In this document: piece by piece, positions 14,801-22,886 of the stretch
How positions within the stretch are numbered: position 1 is the stretch's first letter
Layout: every line of letters starts with the position of its first letter
Source: CAADGY01 sp900696665
Lineage (GTDB): Bacteria > Acidobacteriota > Terriglobia > Bryobacterales > Bryobacteraceae
NCBI GenBank assembly: GCA_035063885.1
Contig: JAPSFM010000084.1
Span: 1 to 23,281 of the forward strand
Length of the DNA stretch: 23,281 nucleotides
Reading direction: 5' to 3'
Notes under the pieces: generated by a model
What the model saw: the letters and a program-made list of their open reading frames with translations, nothing else
Told to the model about the DNA's origin: nothing
Database searches by the model: none
Translations under genes and position numbers: made by a program

Positions 14801-15186
14801 CCAACTTCCGGCTTGGCTCGCCCGATGTCGTCGGCGATCCGAAGTTCCGAAATACGGACCTCAAACCGGGAGACATGTTTCTGGATCCGAGCGCGTTCAA
14901 GATGCCGGAAGAAAATATCGGGCGGTTTGGCAACGCCGGCCTTACCTTCCTGCAGGAGCCAACCTGGTGGACCTTCGATATGGGTCTCCACAAGGCCTTT
15001 CCCATCACGGAGCGCGTCCGCTTCGAGTTCAATGCCCGTATGCAGAACGCGTTCAACCATGGCTACTACTGGCACCGTTCCATGGCCTATAACATGGATG
15101 TGAACGACCCCGCCAATTTCGGACGCTTCCAGGGCACCGTCAACGGAAGCCGCGTGATCTCCTTCGTGGGCCGTCTGGCGTGGTAG
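11839..15186 (+). CDS. TonB-dependent receptor, Oar-like, with N-terminal carboxypeptidase-regulatory-like domain
   Basis: This is an outer-membrane receptor of 1115 residues. A basic N-terminus and hydrophobic stretch (to about residue 30, PGFAQ) form the signal peptide. Residues ~33-115 are the CarboxypepD_reg-like Ig domain (GSLTGMITDASGSPVVGAKV...). A plug follows with the Oar-type ITKSGTN-QFHG (241-251), then a large beta-barrel with repeated aromatic strands ending in Trp (GRLAW), the usual BAM signal. Acidobacteria carry many such receptors in place of SusC; here no SusD follows. As first gene of an operon encoding a lyase, GH106 and GH36-like enzymes, it most likely imports rhamnogalacturonan oligosaccharides, an inference from context. 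GGAGG lies 10 bases before the ATG. The upstream promoter has a perfect palindromic operator at its start site. Confidence 0.9.
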   Translation: MWFKFELRRRRQSFITLAASALLLVPGFAQQYYGSLTGMITDASGSPVVGAKVQITSLNKGTSVSFETNEQGIYRAANLTPDTYRLEVTMSGFKRVTREPVLVESNRVLTVSMELEVGDLNQSIEVTSDPPIIETERSQTSQTFEGKMVMQVPLDVNARSDMRTIVSGLPGANYGFSGRMLINGARTAQVAFDNDGLANRSPYAGNMQQESSLNVDSLASIKFTLVNAGAESRAPAQVSAITKSGTNQFHGNIFLDTMHSLFNANDHNAPAAADKPFARTNYMGYSIDGPMFIPKLYDGRNRTFFLNSLTIMQAPWRTDGFITSPDAKMRAGDFSDFRDPEGNLIPIIDPATGLQFPGNRIPTGRIYSGSKAYLETIYPLPTRVGYQDNLFLPVLSETDGKSVRMDLRVDQVVNDKNNFFVRYSRLWNPEGAAYRDFGVGMNASLFTIDSFVVTDAHVFRPNLINEFRFGRSRVFNKQYIGLNSSEIVGLLGITGIPDILTGPDRHNVPDLNITGAQYITPWVGDGTGSNHLWEIFDNATWVHNRHTVKMGTNFRKDVNDNRSYDRPGSFTFDGTFSGYGLADFLLGLPSRAVRPYPRAAFGPDIKSAWYMGWWIQDDFKVSPRLTLNLGARWDVNFPGTANEDLYYNFDPRTGNLVLPNQQAIDSIVPVFPKTIGTVTAASAGFPTRLRKADWNNISPRIGLAWRPFGEKTVIRAAYGIYTNEISLSYLTGLVSSSPWGGTETFTNRLANGQAVWQWPNGFPTNEIGDSSFGGTYSAGGFIANLKNPYTQQWNFTLERQVGQTALRAQYVGVKSTDLLWLRGGWGDYNTPPPSTIPFTEDRRPYPQYGQISYLENGGNQIYHGLNLSAERRLMSGLTFNSGFTWSRNFTDTYDGPGDLPDLRYDFGLGNPTWNREGMRGNQPENPKFKWTTLFFADMPFGRGRKFGTNWNPAVNQVLGGWAVSGNFNVETGWWISPLYWGGTDPSGTNFRLGSPDVVGDPKFRNTDLKPGDMFLDPSAFKMPEENIGRFGNAGLTFLQEPTWWTFDMGLHKAFPITERVRFEFNARMQNAFNHGYYWHRSMAYNMDVNDPANFGRFQGTVNGSRVISFVGRLAW

Positions 15187-15195
15187 CCACTCTCG

Positions 15196-17598
15196 ATGAA
15201 CTGGTCACGCCGCACACTTCTCAAGCAATCTCTCGCCGGAACGGCCCTGCCTCTGTTCGGTTCCGCGGACCTGTCAGACGGCGTCTCCATCCGAGTTCCT
15301 GCTATGGCCCCGGAAGTAACGACACCGGTGGAAGTCGCCATTCCGCTTTCGCGCTCGGCCCGTCAGAGTGCGGACGACCTCGCCGTATTCTCCATGGGCG
15401 GTGTCGCGCTCCCTTCGCAAATGCAGCCGGTGCTACGCTGGCCGGACGGAAGCATTCGCTGGCTATCGGTGGTGTTCGAATCGCAGCCGGGCGTTAGTGA
15501 CTACGTAGTGCGTCGCGGGAAAGTCGCGCCGCTGCGGCTTCAATCCAAGGCAGCACGGATCCGTATCCGTGAGGGCGTCGCCACCATTGACGGCGTCGGC
15601 CCCCTGGACCTCATCATCACCCGCCATGATGGAACGGTATTCAGGTCTTCGCTCGGGTCCGCCGGTGCCCGCGTCGTTGCGGAGGAACGGGGTCCCGTAA
15701 GAACCCGCGTTCGGCTTGAGGGCCCATGCCGGGCGGACAACGTCGAGTCCTTGTTCGATTTCATTTTTCGATTTACGACCTACCGGAGCCGCCCGCAGAT
15801 CTCGGTTGCGGTGACCTGGATAAATCGCTGTCCCGGAGATTCCCAGAAGATCCGCGATATTCGCCTGCATGTAGGCACTGGATTTGAGGCTGATCGTCTG
15901 GTTTTTGGTTGCCAGACGGGGATCTACGATGGTCCGTTCCTCAAAGACTGGCCGGTGTTCATTCTGCAGGAAGACCACGATCAATACTGGGCCAAGACCC
16001 TAAACCCCGATGGTCGCGAGCAGCACCTCTCAAGCGGAGGCTGCAGCGGGGATCACTTCCCCGGTTGGCTTTCCCTTTCGGGAAGCAAAAGCGGTGTCGG
16101 AGTCTTTGTGCCTCGGTTCTGGGAAGAGTATCCCAACGAGATCGCTATTCGAAACGGAGACCTGAGCATCGGTCTCTGGCCCGAGCGCGCCAATCGCCAC
16201 CTGGCGGGCAAACCGATCCTGCCTTCCAATCCTGACGGGGAGAAGCCATATGTAAAGACGAAATACTGGCCTGTTCTTCCGCATCCGTATCAGGCGTTCT
16301 TCGATTCCGAGCTCAAATGCCTGGACGTCAAACAGGGCACCGCCAAAACCCAGGAGATTGTGCTCTGCCCGCTGGCTGGAGCAACAGAAAGGGCGGCCTT
16401 CGAACGTCACATCCACCGGGGCACGCTACTGCCTCGCCGCGGTGTCCTCGATCCCGCGCAGGCTTGCGCCACAGGGGCATTGGGAATCCTGTCCCAGAGT
16501 CCTCGCTATGCACGCCTTTTCGACGAGTGCTTCGGCTGGTTCGACCGGCACATCGATCTCTTCAAGTGTTACGGCAAGTTCGACTACGGCGATTTCCGGT
16601 ACATGACCGCCGCTCCGGACTACATGGCGCACCCCGGCACCAAGTGGGGCCACATGGGGGAGATGGCGCGCGAAGGATACTGGCACAACAATGAGGGCGA
16701 TCCGTTTCTCGGCCTGCTCCTCTACCACTTCCGCACGGGTAGCCCGGCCGCGTGGGAACGGTGCCGCATCGTTGCCCGGCACCTGCTGGACATCGATATC
16801 CGGCACTATCCGCAGTGGGGCATGTATACGCACGGCTACGGCCACGGTTACGTGGAAACCGACCGCGCCGGTGCGCCGGACCATGCCTGGCTGCTGGGCC
16901 TCCTGCTATGGGCGGGAGCAAGCGGCGATCCCGTTGCATGGGAGTGGATCCAGCGTTGCGGTGAAGAACTCCTTCGGTTCCGCACGGATTTCACACGCGT
17001 CGATGCGCGCACTGTCTCCGTCCTGCTCCACATGCTCTGCCGGTTCCACGACTATACCGGGAAACAGGAGTACCTGAACGCCGCGCAGGCGCCGGCCGAA
17101 GCGTTCCTGAAAGTGCAGAATGCCGACGGCAGTTGGCCCGCCTACATGCTCGCGAAGGACCGCCCCCGCGCGGCGGGTTTCGTTGACCATGTTATTGCGG
17201 CTCTTTCCGATTTCTATATCTCGGGCGGCAAGCCGGCCCGCGTCCGCAAAGCCCTCGACGCAGCGCTGGCGTGGCAGTTCGCTTCGGGTGATCTCGCCGT
17301 GCCGCTCGTCGCATACGGACTCGCAAATCTGGCCGCCGCGACGGGCGAGGATGCCTATCGCGATCAGGCCGCACGAATTCTCGATTATCTCGACGCAAAC
17401 CAAAACCGCGATCCCGAAGAACCCTTCGGCCGCGGACAAGTGGGATGGTCCGCCTTCGCGGTGAACAATCCGGAAGAGGCCCACCTGTCCGGGCGGCCTC
17501 GGCAGTTCACCGGCCAGACGCGGCCGCTCATGCCCGGATTCATCCTTGCTTATGCCCAGCCCGCGGCCGCCGTAGTCAAGAATCGCGTGCAGCAATGA
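15196..17598 (+). CDS. PcRGLX/YetA-like (PL26-type) exo-rhamnogalacturonan lyase
   Basis: The protein has 800 residues. The N-terminus (NWSRRTLLKQSLAG) is a Tat signal peptide. Residues ~30-150 look like the RIFT-barrel domain of the PcRGLX/YetA group (VPAMAPEVTTPVEVAIPL; WPDGSIRWL at 82-90). A central beta-sandwich (~150-430) and a C-terminal alpha/alpha toroid (~440-790) follow, the latter including a His/Tyr-rich patch HGYGHGY (546-552) and NADGSWPAY. The characterised relative is the exo-acting rhamnogalacturonan lyase of Penicillium (PL26), which removes unsaturated GalA-Rha units. GH105 and GH106 in the same regulon are the expected partners. It begins 9 bases after the receptor stop with no clear Shine-Dalgarno, so it may depend on coupling. 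Distant relatives may have other substrates. Confidence 0.68.
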   Translation: MNWSRRTLLKQSLAGTALPLFGSADLSDGVSIRVPAMAPEVTTPVEVAIPLSRSARQSADDLAVFSMGGVALPSQMQPVLRWPDGSIRWLSVVFESQPGVSDYVVRRGKVAPLRLQSKAARIRIREGVATIDGVGPLDLIITRHDGTVFRSSLGSAGARVVAEERGPVRTRVRLEGPCRADNVESLFDFIFRFTTYRSRPQISVAVTWINRCPGDSQKIRDIRLHVGTGFEADRLVFGCQTGIYDGPFLKDWPVFILQEDHDQYWAKTLNPDGREQHLSSGGCSGDHFPGWLSLSGSKSGVGVFVPRFWEEYPNEIAIRNGDLSIGLWPERANRHLAGKPILPSNPDGEKPYVKTKYWPVLPHPYQAFFDSELKCLDVKQGTAKTQEIVLCPLAGATERAAFERHIHRGTLLPRRGVLDPAQACATGALGILSQSPRYARLFDECFGWFDRHIDLFKCYGKFDYGDFRYMTAAPDYMAHPGTKWGHMGEMAREGYWHNNEGDPFLGLLLYHFRTGSPAAWERCRIVARHLLDIDIRHYPQWGMYTHGYGHGYVETDRAGAPDHAWLLGLLLWAGASGDPVAWEWIQRCGEELLRFRTDFTRVDARTVSVLLHMLCRFHDYTGKQEYLNAAQAPAEAFLKVQNADGSWPAYMLAKDRPRAAGFVDHVIAALSDFYISGGKPARVRKALDAALAWQFASGDLAVPLVAYGLANLAAATGEDAYRDQAARILDYLDANQNRDPEEPFGRGQVGWSAFAVNNPEEAHLSGRPRQFTGQTRPLMPGFILAYAQPAAAVVKNRVQQ

Positions 17599-20345
17599 AG
17601 GCGCGGTTTCCGATCCTTTTCCTGGTGTTGGTGACGGCACTCCTGGGATTGAACGATGCGTTCCGCGATCCGCCGCGGGCTTACGCACCTTCGGCGTTCT
17701 GGTGGTGGTTTACCGGAGCAGCCTACGAAAAGGGCGACGTCGAAGCGGCCATCGACGCGATGCACCAGGCCGGCTTGGGCGGCTTTCGGATCACGCCGGT
17801 CTACACTTTTCCGGGCGCTCCTTCCGGGGGGCCTGGCTATCTCTCAGAGGACTATCGAGAACTGGTTGCCCACGCGATTCGCCACGGACTCGCCCGCGGA
17901 ATGGCGCCGGAATCTCTGCTGGGATCGGGTTGGCCATTTGGTGGGCCTTACATCCCGCAGGACAAGGGCGCGATGCAAATCCGGCACGTGCTCAGAACCG
18001 CCGATGGTCCCGGCATTCTTGACGGCACGCTACCGTTCCATCTGGCTCCGGGCGAAAACCTGCTTGCTCTCCAACTGGCCCGCCCCGATGGGGATGGCGG
18101 CGTGGATCTCTCCACCGTGATCGACTGGGACTCCCTCACCAACCGCGAGATTCCTCCGGGCCGATGGCTGCTGATTGCGTATGTCACAGGTCCGACCGGA
18201 ATGAAGGTGAAGCGCGCGGCGCCGGGGGCCGAGGGCTTGGTGCTCGATCACTTCCGCCGCGATGCTTTGGACCTCCACCTCCGCCACAATGGCGATGTGC
18301 AGGCGCCTTCGCTAGATGGCCTCCGCGCTGTCTCGATGGATAGCTGGGAAGTATTCGGCGCCAATTGGACACCCGCTCTCCCCGCAGAGTTTGAACGCCG
18401 CCGCGGCTATGCACTGCGGCCATACTTAGCTGCGCTCTTTCTCCCCTCGGGGGAGGACGGCGCCCGCATCCGTTATGACTTTCGCCGCACCATCTCCGAA
18501 CTCGCACTCGAAAACTTCTTCACACCGCTCCGCGACTGGGCACATAGACGCGGCTTTCAGACACGGGTGGAAGCGCATGGCACTCCGGCGGACATCATCG
18601 AGGCCTATGGTCTCAACGATGCCCCTGAAGCAGAAGCCTACGGTCCTCAGGACCACTTCGCCATCTGCGTCCGCGACCGGCGGTTGGCGTCCTCCGCGGC
18701 CCATCTGTTTGATCGCAACATGGTCTCCAGCGAGACCTTTACATGGCTGCGATACCCCATGTTCCGGGAAACCCTGGCGCAGATGAAGGCGGCCGCCGAT
18801 GCCTCCTACCTCGACGGCGTAAACCAGATCAATTTCCATGGCGTTCCCTTTTCTCCGCGTTCGACGGCGGCGCCTGGCTACTACTTCTCCGCCTCCTCGT
18901 TCGTCTCGCCGGGAAACGCCTGGTGGCCGTATCTTCCACAGCTCACCAGCTACCTGAGGCGGTGCAATTTCATGCTGCAACAAGGACAGCCCTCCACTGA
19001 TGTCGCGGTATACCTCCCGATCGAAGACATCTGGAGAGAAGCTTACGGCTCCTGGTACGACCTTGCGGGCGCCATCGAGGAACATTTCCGGCGGAACGTC
19101 ACTCTGGATCTGCTCGAATCTCTCGCCGCCTATGGTTACACGTTCGATCTCATCAACGGCACGCGGCTGAACAGTGGAGCCGCTTCGCGGTACCGCGCGA
19201 TCGTTCCGGATGTGGAGAGCATCGAGCCCAAGCACTTGTCATCGCTGCTCGCCTTTCGCAACGCCGGCGGCTTGGTGCTTGCCGTCGGGCAACCACATGT
19301 GAAGGCTCCGGGCTTTGAGAACTTCAAGAATCGCGACGGCGAGGTCAGAGCTATGGCCGCTGAGTTGTTCCGGCCGGCAGATAAGAATGTTCTCCCACGT
19401 CATAGCACGTCGAGGCTCGACCCGCGAAACCATCCCGCAGCGATGCGGCTCCGCGAAGTGTTGCAGCCTGACATGCCGGCTCCCGGATTGGGAACCGGCC
19501 TCGGTTTCGCGCATCGAAGAACCGCGGACGAGGAGATCTACTTCGTCGCAAATCTTCAGGACAGGCCGTTGTCGTTCACGGCCAGTTTTCGCGTTTCCGG
19601 AAGATTCCCCAGACTCTTCCGCCCAGAGACCGGCAACGTCGAACCGTTGTTCGCATATAACGAATGTGAAGGACGAATCGATCTAGCGCTTGTCCTTAAG
19701 GCGCGGGAATCGGCATTTGTCGTCTTCGGCCCGCAGACGACATCGCGCTGTGAAAGTCATAACGTCGATCGCATTCTGTCGATCGCCGGAGACCACGCCA
19801 CCGCGGAAGTGTCGGCGAACGGTTGCTACTTCCTGCACTCGGAAGGAAAGCGGTTCTCCGCCCAAGTCGACGACTTCCCTGGCTCGCTCGTTCTCGGAGG
19901 GGCCTGGCAACTCCTGGTTCCCGGTCACGGAGCGCGAGAACTGGACATGCCGGTGCTCTGGACGGACCTCCCCGCGTTCACCTCGTTCTCAGGCACCGCG
20001 AGCTACACCACCGGGTTCGCGCTCCCAACCTGCTGGCTGCGCCCAGACCAGCGTGTCCTGCTCGAATGTGCGAATGTGCGGGAAATCGTTGAAGTGGTGG
20101 TGAACGGGAAATCCGCAGGCATTGCGTGGAAACCACCTTTCACCGTGGACATTACCGCTTTCGTGCATGCTCAGAACACTGTCGAGCTGCGAGTGACAAA
20201 TCTCCTGTTCAACCGGATGCTTCATGCCGGCCCGCTTCCGGCTCCCTATGTACCGTTATCGATCGGCAATCCGAAACCGATTCCTTCCGGCTTGAGCGGT
20301 GCTGTTCGCTTGAGACCGGTACGAACGATAAGGCTGGTGCAATGA
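17595..20345 (+). CDS. GH106-family alpha-L-rhamnosidase
   Basis: The protein has 916 residues with a signal peptide (~1-20) and the GH106 opening PSAFWWWFTG...AIDAMHQAGLGGFRI (32-65), SGWPFGGPY and KGAMQ. In the central (alpha/beta)8 barrel, RVEAHG (E326) and SSETFTW (E380) are candidates for the catalytic or Ca-binding acidic residues. The C-terminus carries the GH2-like beta-sandwich typical of this family (VNGKSAGIAWKPPFTVDIT...VELRVTNLLFNR, ~835-875). It should release terminal alpha-L-rhamnose from rhamnogalacturonan or rhamnosylated glycans, probably in the periplasm. The ATG at 17595 overlaps the lyase stop as ATGA; the frame is open to 17445 but that part is inside the lyase gene. 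Confidence 0.78.
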   Translation: MKARFPILFLVLVTALLGLNDAFRDPPRAYAPSAFWWWFTGAAYEKGDVEAAIDAMHQAGLGGFRITPVYTFPGAPSGGPGYLSEDYRELVAHAIRHGLARGMAPESLLGSGWPFGGPYIPQDKGAMQIRHVLRTADGPGILDGTLPFHLAPGENLLALQLARPDGDGGVDLSTVIDWDSLTNREIPPGRWLLIAYVTGPTGMKVKRAAPGAEGLVLDHFRRDALDLHLRHNGDVQAPSLDGLRAVSMDSWEVFGANWTPALPAEFERRRGYALRPYLAALFLPSGEDGARIRYDFRRTISELALENFFTPLRDWAHRRGFQTRVEAHGTPADIIEAYGLNDAPEAEAYGPQDHFAICVRDRRLASSAAHLFDRNMVSSETFTWLRYPMFRETLAQMKAAADASYLDGVNQINFHGVPFSPRSTAAPGYYFSASSFVSPGNAWWPYLPQLTSYLRRCNFMLQQGQPSTDVAVYLPIEDIWREAYGSWYDLAGAIEEHFRRNVTLDLLESLAAYGYTFDLINGTRLNSGAASRYRAIVPDVESIEPKHLSSLLAFRNAGGLVLAVGQPHVKAPGFENFKNRDGEVRAMAAELFRPADKNVLPRHSTSRLDPRNHPAAMRLREVLQPDMPAPGLGTGLGFAHRRTADEEIYFVANLQDRPLSFTASFRVSGRFPRLFRPETGNVEPLFAYNECEGRIDLALVLKARESAFVVFGPQTTSRCESHNVDRILSIAGDHATAEVSANGCYFLHSEGKRFSAQVDDFPGSLVLGGAWQLLVPGHGARELDMPVLWTDLPAFTSFSGTASYTTGFALPTCWLRPDQRVLLECANVREIVEVVVNGKSAGIAWKPPFTVDITAFVHAQNTVELRVTNLLFNRMLHAGPLPAPYVPLSIGNPKPIPSGLSGAVRLRPVRTIRLVQ

Positions 20346-22459
20346 ATCTCACTCGACGCCGCTTCGGACAAACAATCGCACTTTCGATGTCTGTGCCCGC
20401 TACCGCCGTTGCTGCCACGACCGGCACCTGGGAATTGAAGAACTCTCTGATTCATCAGAAGCTAGCGCTGCAAGATCGCTCCCTTGTGTCGAGGGCACTC
20501 ATCAATGTGCGTACTGGAAAAGAGTGGATCCACCCGGCAATCCCATCAGAGGAATTCTTCGTTTCATTCAGTTCCGAGGGAGGACCGCCCGCCGTCTTCA
20601 CAGGAAAGGGCCCACTCCGTTTGCACAAGGAAACCACGGCGAGCACCGGGGATTGGACCGAGTTGCGGCTCAAGTTCGAATTGGGCGACACGCCGCTCCG
20701 GATTACCCGGCGATACCTCTGCCACCGCGTCTTGCCTGTGATCCGACAGGAGACAACCTTGCACAATACCGGAGGCGTTCCGCTTCGCATACACGCCTGC
20801 GATGCCTTTCGCCTTCGCGTGGCGCCCACCACCGCGCCCTTGGAGTTGCATTGGATCAACAATTTTGGCCGCGCGATGCACCCTGAGCCGGGAAATCCGA
20901 TCCACCACGCATCGGTAGACGACAATTCTCAACACGCGGTTAGCACGGGCCCATACTCTCCGGATATCGCGTGGTTCGCTCTGGCCGCACCCGAGTTGCG
21001 CGGAGGGCTGGTGGGAGGCTGGGAGTGGTCTGGTCCTATGACGATCACTTTTGGAGACCGCCGGGATCCCTGCCTGATCCACGGCGGATTGGATCCTCTC
21101 GCCTTTGCGGAACCGCTTGCTCCTGGCTCCGAATTCGCCGGTCCGATGGGATGGTATGGCTTCTATGAGGGCGGTCTCGATGAAGCTGCGTACTTGAGCC
21201 ATCAGCTCGTGGAAACCCTGGCTCCACCGCTGACGATGGCCTCGGCACCCTGGGTGGGCTACTGCACGTGGGCTGCGTCCATGGACGAGAAAAGTCCCCA
21301 CAACGAAGGCTCCCACCCCTGGTTTCCTACTGAGCGGAACATCCTCTCCCAGGTAGACGCAGCGGCGGAGCTCGGCTGCGATTTGTTTCTCTGGGACTAC
21401 GGCTGGTTTCCAAGGGTCGGAGACTGGCACTGCGATCCGCAGCGGTACCCGCAGGGTCCCGCTCCTGTTGTGAGAGCGGTGAAGCGAGCCGGAATGAAGA
21501 TGGGCTTGTGGGTTGGGTTTGGCAACGCCGACGATCTGTCTGAAGTGGTGAGGCAGCATCCCGACTGGCTTGCAACCTATGGCGGAAAACCAATCCCCGA
21601 CGGCTTCTTTACGCGAACGGCTGCCTCTACCTGGAAAGTACGAACGCTCTGCCTGGCGCACCGCCCTGCCCGGGAATGGGTGAAGCAGCAACTCGCTCGC
21701 ATCATTGACAGCTTTGAGCTTGACTGGCTCAAACACGACTTTGACCTCATCACGATCTGCCAGGATCGAAATCACACCCATCCTCCTGGAGACAGCCGCG
21801 TTGCCTCTGTCGAGGGATTCTACGAGATCATGGACTATGTCCGCTCCGGCTGGCCCAATCTCCTCTGCGAGAACTGGATGAACAACAGCGCGGTCCCGGA
21901 CTATGGAGTGCTGCAGCGCCACCACGTGCAGTTGATTGGGGATGCCTACCAACCTTTTCAGCTCCGGCGGATGTTCTACGGCCACGCTCAGGTCTTCCCG
22001 CCGCATCGCCAGCACCGCTATATCCGCTTCGAGGATGGGACCGGCGATTTCCGGAACATGGTCCGCAGCGGATCGGTAGGGGGGCCGTGGACCCTCCTGT
22101 CGGACCCGCGGCGGCTTTCCGCGGAACAGCACGGCATTCTCAAGGCGGAGATTGCCGCCTACCGCGCCCATCGCCATCTGCTGGTGAATGCGCGGGTGAG
22201 CCGCCTGTTGGGCCGGCCGCACCCGCGCGCGTGGGACGCCGTCCAATTCTGGCGGCCCGATCTCCGCGAGGGTTTGGTGTACGTGTTTCGCGGGCACGAC
22301 GCCGAAGAAGGGCGCACGATCCTCTTGCATCACATCCCGCCCGATGCGCGCGCGCGGGTGACGAGCCTCGGCGTGGACGTGAAGCACAGCCAGAGCGGAG
22401 CCCGGCTCAGCGTTACGCTGCCGCAAGGCACCAGCGCCTTATTTCATATCCGCGTGTAG
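20342..22459 (+). CDS. GH36-like alpha-galactosidase, Tat-exported
   Basis: The protein has 705 residues. A Tat signal (NLTRRRFGQTIALSM) leads into a beta-supersandwich domain (~30-320), then a TIM barrel (~330-610) and a small C-terminal beta domain, the GH36 order. FLWDYGWFP (about 357-365) and MKMGLWVGF match the GH36/GH27 barrel strands. The nucleophile candidate is D466 in DWLKHDFDL and the acid/base candidate is D534 in LIGDAYQ. They are 68 residues apart, close to the ~70 of characterised GH36 enzymes. The surrounding residues (KHDFD rather than the common KWDMN) mark a divergent subgroup, so another alpha-sugar is possible. It is linked to GH106 by a 4-base ATGA overlap. Its 3' end overlaps a convergent fragment by 21 bases. 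Confidence 0.72.
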   Translation: MNLTRRRFGQTIALSMSVPATAVAATTGTWELKNSLIHQKLALQDRSLVSRALINVRTGKEWIHPAIPSEEFFVSFSSEGGPPAVFTGKGPLRLHKETTASTGDWTELRLKFELGDTPLRITRRYLCHRVLPVIRQETTLHNTGGVPLRIHACDAFRLRVAPTTAPLELHWINNFGRAMHPEPGNPIHHASVDDNSQHAVSTGPYSPDIAWFALAAPELRGGLVGGWEWSGPMTITFGDRRDPCLIHGGLDPLAFAEPLAPGSEFAGPMGWYGFYEGGLDEAAYLSHQLVETLAPPLTMASAPWVGYCTWAASMDEKSPHNEGSHPWFPTERNILSQVDAAAELGCDLFLWDYGWFPRVGDWHCDPQRYPQGPAPVVRAVKRAGMKMGLWVGFGNADDLSEVVRQHPDWLATYGGKPIPDGFFTRTAASTWKVRTLCLAHRPAREWVKQQLARIIDSFELDWLKHDFDLITICQDRNHTHPPGDSRVASVEGFYEIMDYVRSGWPNLLCENWMNNSAVPDYGVLQRHHVQLIGDAYQPFQLRRMFYGHAQVFPPHRQHRYIRFEDGTGDFRNMVRSGSVGGPWTLLSDPRRLSAEQHGILKAEIAAYRAHRHLLVNARVSRLLGRPHPRAWDAVQFWRPDLREGLVYVFRGHDAEEGRTILLHHIPPDARARVTSLGVDVKHSQSGARLSVTLPQGTSALFHIRV

Positions 22460-22762
22460 TTTTGCCTGCAACACGGCGTCGGGCGCGGTGTGGAGATTGG
22501 TAATCTCGGCTTCAATCTCTACGGGGTGTGCGCCTTCGGGCGCCGCATCCGTCGTCTGTAGCGCCAGGAATCCGGTGCTGAGCGGAGCAATTTCGACGTC
22601 ACTGCAATAGAGCCACGCCGGGCATTTCTTCACATGGAGGCGGAAGGGAATTGCCGAGCGATTGCGGAGCCGCAGCCCACTGCGGCGCTGTGGCCCGCCC
22701 AGGCGCACGTGTTCGTTCTCCACTTTCACCGCACCTTTCCAGAGGCCCTCAATTCTAGCCAT
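22439..22762 (-). pseudogene. Orphan C-terminal beta-sandwich fragment, unknown family
   Basis: This open frame of 107 residues has genuine-looking codon use, no signal peptide and no Shine-Dalgarno. The translation (VKVENEHVRLGG...GLRLRNRSAIPFRLHVKK...VEIEAEITNLHTAPDAV) looks like a single Ig-like or beta-sandwich domain of the kind found at the C-terminus of larger enzymes; I do not recognise the family. The first three codons lie in the kdpD fragment read backwards, so the N-terminal part of the original gene was lost at the junction near 22751-22757. It converges with the GH36-like gene. It may not be expressed. Confidence 0.5.
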
Positions 22763-22886
22763 CTGCCGCGCGATCGTGATCGCTCATGGTGGTCGGATAG
22801 AAGCGGAGAACCGGCCCCAAGGAGGAGCAGTGATCAGGATCTGGTTGCCCAACACGGGCAGTCCGCCGGAGGCGCCCTATGCATAG
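22755..22886 (+). pseudogene. kdpD: 3' fragment of sensor kinase gene kdpD
   Basis: The last 43 codons of a KdpD-type histidine kinase remain. LAICRAIVIAHGGRIEAENR followed by PQGGAVIRIWLP is the end of the HATPase domain (G2 box and final strands). Immediately upstream of LAICR the translation stops resembling KdpD, where GxGLG is expected. Hundreds of codons (KdpD and Usp domains, membrane helices, H box) are missing. The stop TAG overlaps the kdpE start, the normal kdpDE layout, so kdpE is in its native place and the break is upstream. Confidence 0.8.

Noticed and set aside
20564..22426. 620-codon minus-strand frame opposite the GH36-like gene
   Set aside because: It is the antisense shadow of a well-supported gene; long reverse frames are expected in GC-rich coding DNA.
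22441..22447. ATTTCAT half-operator at the end of the GH36-like gene
   Set aside because: Only one half of the palindrome is present, inside coding sequence and without a promoter; chance match.
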